From an uncultured Clostridia bacterium (GTDB lineage: Bacteria > Bacillota > Clostridia > Christensenellales > Aristaeellaceae), in the NCBI GenBank assembly GCA_946615495.1, contig CAMOHY010000167.1, positions 1 through 5,534 on the forward strand: a stretch of DNA of 5,534 nt. The letters run 5' to 3'. Below are positions 1 through 4,430 of this stretch, piece by piece. The stretch's first letter is position 1. Each line of letters opens with the position of its first letter. The notes below the pieces were generated by a model. The model searched no databases and was not told where the DNA came from. It saw only the letters and a list, made by a program, of their open reading frames with translations. The translations under genes and the position numbers were made by a program.

Positions 1-1328
1 GCTCCCGTATCCACGCTGTAATAGATTTTATTGGCCGCCATTTCTTCCCGGTACTGGATAAACAGTTCTTCCACGGTGACGCACATATAGCCGTTTTCAT
101 ACAGCCATTGGGCGGCCAGGCGGCCGGATTCGGGCGTGTTGTCCTTAATATCGTGCATGAGGATGATGGAGCCGTCCTTGGTTTCATTCCTGACCACGCT
201 CAGCACGGCGGCGGAGGATTTGCCCGTCCAATCCTTGGTGTCCACGTCCCATTCGATGAGGGGCAGGTTCACCTTGGCCTGAATGAAATAATCGAAAATG
301 CCGTAGGGCGCCCGCAGCATCCAGGGGGCCAGGCCGAAGGTGTCCGTCATGATGTCTTCCATCCGCTGGGTGTAGGCCTGGATGCGGGGAATGGTGGATT
401 TGCTGGTATCGGAATGCTTGTAATGGTGGCTCTGGAGGGAATGGTTTTCGTCGTTTTCCCGCAGCACAATGTCCGTGTATTCCGGAATGCGTTCGCCCAC
501 CAGGAAAAAGGTGGCCTGGGCGCCGTTATGGCGCAGGTTGTTGAGCAGGGTGGCGGTGGTGGAATAGGCGGGGCCGTCGTCAAAGGTGAGGGCCGCCATT
601 TTGTACATGGAATTGTCCGTTTGCCGGCGGCCATACTCCGTCATCATGCCCCGCAGCGCATGGTAGGGCACCGTGACCCGCATGAGCGACGCCTTGCCCG
701 GATACAGCGCCCCGGCCTCATAATGCAGGCTCAGGGACACCGGGCCCAGCAGAAACGGGGTGGCCAGCAGCCCTTCCTTCGTGCACAGGGCCGCCAGCGC
801 CGCGCCGTCCGCCTCCAGCTTGGGAAAATAGGCGTTCAATTCCTCATACACCGTTTCGGCAATCACGTCCCAGGCCTCGCTGTCCTCTTCAAACAGGTCC
901 GGCAGCGTGATGCGTTTGCCCGTTTCCATATCAAACACCCGCGCCGCGATGGGCGATTGCTTCTGCGTGCGGCGGAAGCTTTCGCGGGCCAGCACCAAAA
1001 AGCTTACCGCGCTTTCCCCGGACCGGGTGTTGACCACGTGGATATCCAGCCTGCTGTTGCGCTTGGGGTTTTTGGAGGGGTCGGGCGTCAAAAGGGGAGA
1101 CAGGGCATCGTCAAAGGCGTCCACCAGGCCGTTGATTTCCTCGTCCACCTGCGGCAAAGCAGTGGAAACATATTCTTTGGAAACAAAGCAGCGCCCGCCG
1201 TTGATTTCCCTTTCCTTCACCTTGTATTCCACCCGGAACACATCGGGAAAAGCGCCGGCCTTCTCCGCCAGGGCCCCGGCGGGGAACAGCAGCGCCAGCG
1301 CCAGGCACAGGGCCCACCATCGCTTCAT
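1..1328 (-). CDS. PdaC-like secreted polysaccharide deacetylase with RsiV-like N-terminal domain (3' end off the left edge)
   Basis: The frame is open from ATG at 1328 to the window edge (442 codons plus a partial one), so the stop is missing. Residues 1-21 form a signal peptide: KR start, Leu/Ala-rich core, ALA cleavage site before E22. Residues ~30-230 resemble the DUF4163/DUF3298 module of B. subtilis PdaC and the anti-sigma factor RsiV, including DMETGKRITLPDLFE at 133-147 and VTVPYHAL near 218-225. A complete NodB domain follows: TFDDGP 248-253 (D250, D251), metal histidines H301 and H305 in HHYKH, RAPYG 339-343, WDVDTKDW 360-367 and LMHD ending at H392-D393. All catalytic motifs are present, so it should be an active metal-dependent deacetylase of cell-wall glycans. 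PdaC acts on MurNAc of peptidoglycan; the exact substrate here is inferred. PdaC is about 467 residues, so little is missing. GGAGG at 1336-1340, 7 nt before ATG, supports the start. Confidence 0.93.
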   Translation of the reverse strand, partial: MKRWWALCLALALLFPAGALAEKAGAFPDVFRVEYKVKEREINGGRCFVSKEYVSTALPQVDEEINGLVDAFDDALSPLLTPDPSKNPKRNSRLDIHVVNTRSGESAVSFLVLARESFRRTQKQSPIAARVFDMETGKRITLPDLFEEDSEAWDVIAETVYEELNAYFPKLEADGAALAALCTKEGLLATPFLLGPVSLSLHYEAGALYPGKASLMRVTVPYHALRGMMTEYGRRQTDNSMYKMAALTFDDGPAYSTTATLLNNLRHNGAQATFFLVGERIPEYTDIVLRENDENHSLQSHHYKHSDTSKSTIPRIQAYTQRMEDIMTDTFGLAPWMLRAPYGIFDYFIQAKVNLPLIEWDVDTKDWTGKSSAAVLSVVRNETKDGSIILMHDIKDNTPESGRLAAQWLYENGYMCVTVEELFIQYREEMAANKIYYSVDTG

Positions 1329-1370
1329 GGGAATTCCTCCGCGAAAAAACATCATGGTTTATTTTCCATC

Positions 1371-1399
1371 AATATACCACAGTTGAAAAAAACGCGCAA
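1371..1399 (-). promoter_or_regulatory. Sigma-A-type promoter for the PdaC-like gene
   Basis: Read on the minus strand, the -35 box is TTGCGC (1394-1399), the spacer is 17 bp, and the -10 box is TATATT (1371-1376). A TGG directly before the -10 gives an extended TGn element. Transcription would start near 1364, leaving a leader of about 36 nt that carries the GGAGG site at 1336-1340. It lies just downstream of a terminator, so the deacetylase appears to be transcribed independently of the DUF4097 gene. Confidence 0.7.
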
Positions 1400-1415
1400 G
1401 CCTCCAGCTTTTGCC

Positions 1416-1452
1416 GTATAAAAAATCACCCGCCGCGAGGGGAGCGGCGGGC
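1416..1452 (-). terminator. Rho-independent terminator of the padR-HAAS/DUF4097 transcript
   Basis: A perfect 8-bp GC-only stem (1429-1436 cccgccgc pairing with 1444-1451 gcggcggg) encloses a 7-nt loop. On the minus strand it is followed by TGATTTTTTATA (1417-1428), a good U tract. On the plus strand the hairpin is followed by CTTTGCCGG with no U run, so it works in the minus direction. It sits about 220 nt beyond the DUF4097 stop codon and just upstream of the deacetylase promoter. Confidence 0.85.
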
Positions 1453-1673
1453 TTTGCCGGAAAAGCGGAAAAAATAAGTGGACGGCTTTTTTTACGGGCG
1501 CGGTCGAGGGGGCAACCGGGCCCACCGCCTGCCGCATTTCCCGGTTTAAGTATGTTACCCAAGAATTACGGCAAAATTGTGTCACCGGTTTGTCAAAATG
1601 GATTATATTCATGATGCTTATTGAATAAATATGAGAATTATTTCCGGCTGGAAAATGAAATACCGGAAGCGGA
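1453..1673. other. Unexplained spacer between the DUF4097 stop and the terminator
   Basis: I see no convincing gene in these 221 bases. They hold a minus-strand TATAAT (1602-1607) with a poor -35, a minus-strand TTGACA (1591-1596) without a well-placed -10, the direct repeat TGTCA-N6-TGTCA (plus strand, near 1580-1595), a 7-bp inverted repeat AACCGGG/CCCGGTT (1514-1520 and 1540-1546), and a 6-bp inverted repeat TTCCGG/CCGGAA (1642-1647 and 1663-1668) just past the stop codon. It may be a long 3' untranslated region or contain a small RNA ending at the 1416-1452 terminator. Confidence 0.4.
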
Positions 1674-3050
1674 TTATTCCTCAAAGCGCAAATTGATGCT
1701 GCCGTTGCTGGTGCGCACGTTCAGGGGCTTATTGCCCGGCTGCTGGGTGGGCAGGGAATTGCGGCCATTGGAGGTGTGGCTTTGAATGCTCCAATCGCTT
1801 TGCCTGCCGGGCAGAATGCCGGTGATGCTGCCGTTGCTGGTGCGCATTTCCAACGTGCCGCCCGGAAAAAGCCGGCTCACCTGAACGCTGCCGTTGCTCG
1901 TCACCAACGTCATGTGGGAGGCGCTGGAGGCGCCGTCCAGGTTCAGGCGGGAATTGGAGGTGGTCAGCCGCATTTCGCCGCCGGATTTCAGGTTTTCTCC
2001 CTCAATGCGGGCGTTGCTGGTGGCGCCGGTGAACGCCTTGCGGCTGCTCACGTTTTCCAGCACCAGGCGGCCATTGCTGGTATGCGCCTCCAGGGCCTTG
2101 CAGGTCACGTTTTCCAGGGCGATGCGGCTGTTGCTGGTTTTTAGCTCCACATCGCACAAAGCCTGCATGCCGCCCACCCGAATGGAAGCGTTGCTGGTGT
2201 GGGCCAGCAGGTCCACCAAAGCGTCCGGGGGCAATTCCAGCTCCACTGTCGGCGCGGGCTTGGTCCAGCCGATTTTAATGACGCCGCTCAGAATGGAAAG
2301 ATGGAAGCGGCCCTTGCCAAATCCGTTTTCTTCTATTTTTTTCAGGGTCAGCACGCCGTTTTGCACCGCGGCCTCATAGGGCTCTTCCTTCCGGGTGTAA
2401 TACGTGAGCTTAGCCTGGTTTCCTTCGCAGGGCTTCACCTGGATGGGCATTTCTCCGCATTCCAGGCGCACGCCGCGCAATTGCCCCACGGGACAGGTGA
2501 GCACGACCTGCTCGTAATCGCCGTCCGCGGCGGCCGTGGCTTTGGATTGCACGGAATCGGCGGCCTCCCGCAGCTTCCGGGCCAAGCCGTCCAAATCCTT
2601 ATGCTCCGCGGCTTCCGCCGTATTGCGCAGCTTTTGGGCAACCTGGGCCCAGTCGTCCCCCTCCATGTCCTTTTCCAGCGCGTTCTGCAGCTCCTCCGCG
2701 CCCTGCTGGGCCTTTTCCGCCGTATCCTGGGCCTGGCGCAGAATTCCCTCCGTGGCCTTGAGCACGCTGTCCGCCAGGGAAGAAAACCTTAAAGCGTCGT
2801 CATCCATGGGCTCCGCCGCCGCTTCCTTTGGTTTTTCTGCCTCCGGGGCCTTTTCTCCCCATTCCGCCCGCTGCCGGGCGGCAATTTCCTCCGGGCTTTC
2901 CATGGCCGCCACGGCGGAGAGCTCGTCCATGCCGTCCTCCATGCGGTCCGCCAGCATTTCGCTGTAAAAATCCAGCAGGGCCTGCCGGGGGCCTTCCTCC
3001 ATAAAGCTGAGCTTTTCCGTCAGTTCCCGCATATATTCATCCCGCGTCAT
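1674..3050 (-). CDS. HAAS (DUF1700) / DUF4097 beta-solenoid protein without visible membrane segment
   Basis: This 458-residue protein has three parts. Residues 1-64 match the HAAS/DUF1700 domain, a short helical domain that commonly partners PadR regulators, with the typical pattern of LLDFYSEMLADRMEDGMDE at 25-43 and SPEEIA at 52-57. After a charged Ala/Glu/Pro linker, residues ~85-170 are Ala/Glu/Lys-rich and predicted helical, with a near-duplicate: AQKLRNTAEA (138-147) and ARKLREAADS (157-166). Residues ~178-458 are DUF4097, ending in nine repeats that each begin TSN (285 onward). I see no signal peptide or hydrophobic helix, so the protein looks cytoplasmic, whereas many HAAS and DUF4097 proteins are membrane-anchored. 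GGGAGGT (3059-3065), 8 nt before ATG, supports the start. It lies downstream of padR on the same strand, with about 320 bases between them. The molecular function of DUF4097 is not known to me; a scaffold or sensing role is inference. Confidence 0.88.
   Translation of the reverse strand: MTRDEYMRELTEKLSFMEEGPRQALLDFYSEMLADRMEDGMDELSAVAAMESPEEIAARQRAEWGEKAPEAEKPKEAAAEPMDDDALRFSSLADSVLKATEGILRQAQDTAEKAQQGAEELQNALEKDMEGDDWAQVAQKLRNTAEAAEHKDLDGLARKLREAADSVQSKATAAADGDYEQVVLTCPVGQLRGVRLECGEMPIQVKPCEGNQAKLTYYTRKEEPYEAAVQNGVLTLKKIEENGFGKGRFHLSILSGVIKIGWTKPAPTVELELPPDALVDLLAHTSNASIRVGGMQALCDVELKTSNSRIALENVTCKALEAHTSNGRLVLENVSSRKAFTGATSNARIEGENLKSGGEMRLTTSNSRLNLDGASSASHMTLVTSNGSVQVSRLFPGGTLEMRTSNGSITGILPGRQSDWSIQSHTSNGRNSLPTQQPGNKPLNVRTSNGSINLRFEE
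1677..2198 (-). repeat. Nine in-frame TSN-start solenoid repeats (about 60 bp period)
   Basis: Within the DUF4097 domain the triplet Thr-Ser-Asn recurs at residues 285, 305, 324, 344, 364, 384, 404, 426 and 447. The spacings are 20, 19, 20, 20, 20, 20, 22 and 21. The next residues alternate small or basic (AS, SR, GR, AR, GS), followed by a hydrophobic strand. On the plus strand the copies show as recurring gttgctggt. The even spacing fits one turn of a right-handed beta-solenoid per repeat; outside TSN the copies diverge, so this is an old protein repeat and not a recent DNA duplication. Confidence 0.85.
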
Positions 3051-3204
3051 CGCCGTTTACCTCCCTTTTTCCAAACCAGTTCATTTTCCTTTGATTTTCC
3101 AAAGCGTCCGGAACCGCGCGTTCCTTTTTCCGTTCCGCCTGAAGGCAGAAAAGCAAGCCCTCCGTATTCGGTATCCACGCATTGAACAAGCTGCCGATTC
3201 TCAT
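3037..3204 (-). CDS. Possible small hypothetical protein (55 aa), ATGA-coupled; doubtful
   Basis: This ORF starts at an ATG that overlaps the TGA of the preceding 57-codon ORF (ATGA, 3201-3204), and its stop lies 14 nt inside the HAAS/DUF4097 gene. It begins MRIGSLFNAW, has a mildly hydrophobic early stretch (GLLFCL, 16-21), then a basic and polar second half (AERKKER near 23-29). I recognise no family. The nearest purine-rich ribosome site (AGGAG, 3221-3225) is 16 nt away, too far for good independent initiation, so it would rely on coupling. Third-position GC is only moderate compared with the flanking genes. A competing frame (3047-3253) is also open, so this may simply be non-coding leader. 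Confidence 0.25.
   Translation of the reverse strand: MRIGSLFNAWIPNTEGLLFCLQAERKKERAVPDALENQRKMNWFGKREVNGDDAG
3059..3065 (-). promoter_or_regulatory. Ribosome binding site of the HAAS/DUF4097 gene
   Basis: The minus strand reads GGGAGGT, 8 nt before the ATG at 3050. If the 55-codon ORF at 3037-3204 is real, this site lies inside its coding sequence, so the DUF4097 gene can still be initiated on its own. Confidence 0.75.
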
Positions 3205-3374
3205 CTGCCGCGGCCCCCTTCTCCTTTTTTGGCCGCGCCGGGCCGCTTTTCATAAACCCATTCCGGCGTTTCCTCTAAAACCGCGGGAAGGAACACTTCC
3301 CGGTTGGGCCCCAATTGCAGGTGGCGGGGCAGGCCTTCCCGCCCCGGAGGGGCAAACAAATAATTTTTCTTCAT
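3201..3374 (-). CDS. Small hypothetical protein (57 aa), ATGA-coupled to padR
   Basis: The ATG at 3374 overlaps the padR stop codon in an ATGA, and GGAGG sits 9 nt upstream inside the padR coding end, so initiation is well supported. The product begins MKKNYLFAPPGREG, has a middle with LQLGPNREVFLP (19-30) and TPEWVYEKRP (36-45), and ends in a Lys/Arg/Gly tail (AAKKGEGGRGR). It has no signal peptide, membrane segment or cysteine, and I recognise no family. Codon choice (GAA, CTG, GCC, CGG) is like the neighbouring genes. It lies where padR and HAAS genes often abut directly, so it may be a third member of the cassette. The alternative is that it is chance reading of a leader for the DUF4097 gene. 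Confidence 0.45.
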   Translation of the reverse strand: MKKNYLFAPPGREGLPRHLQLGPNREVFLPAVLEETPEWVYEKRPGAAKKGEGGRGR

Positions 3375-3709
3375 TGGCCCGCGCCTCCGTTTCCGCCTTC
3401 CTGGCCGCGTCCCGCAATAAAATCGTACACCCGCTTCACATCGGCCCATTCCTCTAAGAACCCGGCGATGCGCTTCCGGCCTTCATCGGTGATGGCGTAA
3501 TATTTCCGCAGCCGGCTGTTATGCTCCACGGAATACACCGTCAGGCAGCCCGCGGCCTCCAGCCGCCGCAAAACGGGATACAGCGTGGATTCGGACAGGG
3601 AAAGGATGGGCTCGATATCCTTGATGAGCTGGTAGCCGTAGGAATCGCCCCGGCTAAGCAGCGAAAGGATGCACACCTCCACCATGCCTTTCTTCATCTG
3701 AGCGTCCAT
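3371..3709 (-). CDS. PadR-family winged-helix transcriptional regulator (short subfamily)
   Basis: This 112-residue protein is a short PadR regulator. Residues 5-20 (MKKGMVEVCILSLLSR) form the first helix, SYGYQLIKDIE (23-33) is the family hallmark, STLYPVLRRLEAAGCL (41-56) is the recognition helix region, and RKYYAITDEGRKRI (68-81) covers the wing and next strand. The C-terminal dimerisation helix is short and ends in a Gly-rich tail. I chose ATG 3709 over the in-frame GTG at 3718, because GTG would overlap the AGGAGG ribosome site, which lies 8 nt before the ATG. PadR proteins usually repress their own operon; the dyad over its promoter fits that. Downstream is a HAAS-domain protein, the usual partner of this subfamily. 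The inducing signal is unknown. Confidence 0.93.
   Translation of the reverse strand: MDAQMKKGMVEVCILSLLSRGDSYGYQLIKDIEPILSLSESTLYPVLRRLEAAGCLTVYSVEHNSRLRKYYAITDEGRKRIAGFLEEWADVKRVYDFIAGRGQEGGNGGAGQ
3384..3388 (-). promoter_or_regulatory. Ribosome binding site inside padR for the 57-codon ORF
   Basis: The minus strand reads GGAGG, 9 nt before the ATG at 3374. It is embedded in codons for the Gly-rich tail of PadR (GGNGGAGQ), which may partly explain that tail's composition. Confidence 0.45.
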
Positions 3710-3717
3710 ACTCCTCA

Positions 3718-3723
3718 CCTCCT
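3718..3723 (-). promoter_or_regulatory. padR ribosome binding site (decides the start)
   Basis: The minus strand reads AGGAGG with 8 nt to ATG 3709 and no room for the upstream GTG. It lies only 6 nt past the -10 box, so the mRNA should begin at or within a base or two of this site, giving a leader of only about 14-16 nt. Confidence 0.8.
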
Positions 3724-3724
3724 G

Positions 3725-3751
3725 ATAATATTATATATTGCATAGTATTAT
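3725..3751. promoter_or_regulatory. Candidate PadR operator: 27-bp imperfect dyad over the -10 box
   Basis: The 27 bases are symmetric about position 3738, with 10 of 13 base pairs matching, including the six outermost (ATAATA/TATTAT). The dyad covers the whole -10 box and most of the spacer, where a repressor would block polymerase. The region is A/T-rich, which raises the chance of accidental symmetry, and assignment to PadR is inferred from position. Confidence 0.5.
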
Positions 3752-3758
3752 ATGTCAA
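3730..3758 (-). promoter_or_regulatory. Consensus sigma-A promoter of padR
   Basis: On the minus strand TTGACA (3753-3758), a 17-bp spacer and TATAAT (3730-3735) match the vegetative consensus exactly. The upstream sequence is A/T-rich, including the palindrome TATTTTTAAAAATA (3763-3776), which could act as an UP element. Such a strong promoter in front of a regulator suggests it is normally held in check by repression. Confidence 0.9.
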
Positions 3759-3821
3759 GCGTTATTTTTAAAAATATGCAATGTTTTTTTCGGACGTTTT
3801 TTTCTGTTTTCCGCCTGTTTC

Positions 3822-3851
3822 TTGCAGGAATTTCATTGGCGCACCCAGAAT
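3822..3851 (+). promoter_or_regulatory. Weak candidate promoter for DUF4364-ispDF
   Basis: TTGCAG (3822-3827), an 18-bp spacer and CAGAAT (3846-3851) are the best sigma-A-like pair I can see upstream of the plus-strand genes. Both boxes depart from consensus. The remainder of 3759-3887 is T-rich and shows no other feature beyond the ribosome site, so the true start of this transcript is uncertain. Confidence 0.22.
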
Positions 3852-3879
3852 GAATAAAGTTGGAGAATTGTATGGTTTT

Positions 3880-3884
3880 GGAGG
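3880..3884 (+). promoter_or_regulatory. Ribosome binding site of the DUF4364 gene
   Basis: GGAGG lies 3 nt before the first ATG (3888) and 6 nt before the second, adjacent ATG (3891). The spacing favours initiation at 3891, making the protein 179 residues instead of 180. Confidence 0.65.
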
Positions 3885-3887
3885 CGG

Positions 3888-4430
3888 ATGATGAGGATTC
3901 AACCCCCGCGCCGTGCGCCGGACGACGAACAAAGGCTGGTCGTGCTCAGCTGCCTTTCCCGTTTGGGACCCTGCACGGAATTGCAGCTGCTTCAATTCCT
4001 TTTTGAAAACGACCTGATGAATTATTTTGAAATGATGTTTGCCCTCAACGATCTGTGCGACCGGGGGCAAGCGGCCCGCGCCAAAAAGCAAACGGGCTTT
4101 CTATATGAAATAACGGACGCGGGACAGGAGGCGCTTTCGCTTTTCGGCAGCCGGGTGCCCCGCAGCCTGCAGGCTCTGCTGGATGAAACCGCGGCGGACT
4201 GGAAGCGCCGCTTCCGCCAGGAGGCCCAGAGCCGCCAGAAAATTGAACAGACGGACCGGGGCGAATACAAGCTGGCCCTCACGGTGGTAGAGCAGGATAT
4301 GGATATGATGAATTTGACCCTCCTTCTGCCCACCCGCGAGCTGGCCCAGCAGATGGCGGACCGGTTTCCTTCCAAAGCCTCGGAAATTTACGGCGCGGTG
4401 ATCCGCCTGCTGTCGGAGAAGGAAGCATGA
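3888..4430 (+). CDS. DUF4364 family winged-helix protein
   Basis: The 180-residue product matches the DUF4364 family of Clostridia in length and layout. Residues ~12-80 look like a winged-helix DNA-binding fold: DEQRLVVLSCLSRLGPCTEL at 13-32, NDLMNYFEMMFALNDLCDRG at 41-60, and the wing strand GFLYEITDAGQEAL at 70-83. Residues ~95-125 form a charged helical linker and the C-terminal part (YKLALTVVEQD, 127-137, then LTLLLPTRELAQ) is a mixed strand-helix domain of unknown role. No membrane segment is seen. The stop overlaps the ATG of ispDF by ATGA, so the two genes are likely translated together. DNA binding is inferred from the fold; no target is known. ATG 3891 may be the real start. Confidence 0.9.
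   Translation: MMRIQPPRRAPDDEQRLVVLSCLSRLGPCTELQLLQFLFENDLMNYFEMMFALNDLCDRGQAARAKKQTGFLYEITDAGQEALSLFGSRVPRSLQALLDETAADWKRRFRQEAQSRQKIEQTDRGEYKLALTVVEQDMDMMNLTLLLPTRELAQQMADRFPSKASEIYGAVIRLLSEKEA

Noticed and set aside
108..1421. 437-codon plus-strand ORF opposite the deacetylase
   Set aside because: It is antisense to a gene with a full set of NodB motifs and a signal peptide, and its translation is Gly/His/Gln-rich with no family features. It is a shadow of GC-biased codons.
1514..1546. Inverted repeat AACCGGG/CCCGGTT as a second terminator
   Set aside because: A 7-bp stem with a 19-nt loop and no U run on either strand, so not a terminator by itself.
1352..1684. 110-codon minus-strand ORF across the DUF4097-deacetylase spacer
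   Set aside because: It runs through the terminator hairpin and the deacetylase promoter, has no good ribosome site, and its translation shows no domain.
1677..2198. Regularly spaced repeats resembling a CRISPR array
   Set aside because: The repeat core is only about 9 bp, is in frame, and encodes TSN-start solenoid turns in a long protein.
3047..3253. 68-codon minus-strand ORF ending in an ATGA with the HAAS/DUF4097 gene
   Set aside because: No ribosome site before its ATG, low-complexity Lys/Gly content, and it overlaps the better-supported 57-codon ORF. It cannot be excluded, but it is weaker.
3872..4006. Short plus-strand ORF (ATG 3872) overlapping the DUF4364 start in another frame, with GGAGA upstream
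   Set aside because: It is about 44 codons, mostly inside the DUF4364 coding region, with no recognisable features; a leader-peptide role is possible but nothing supports it.
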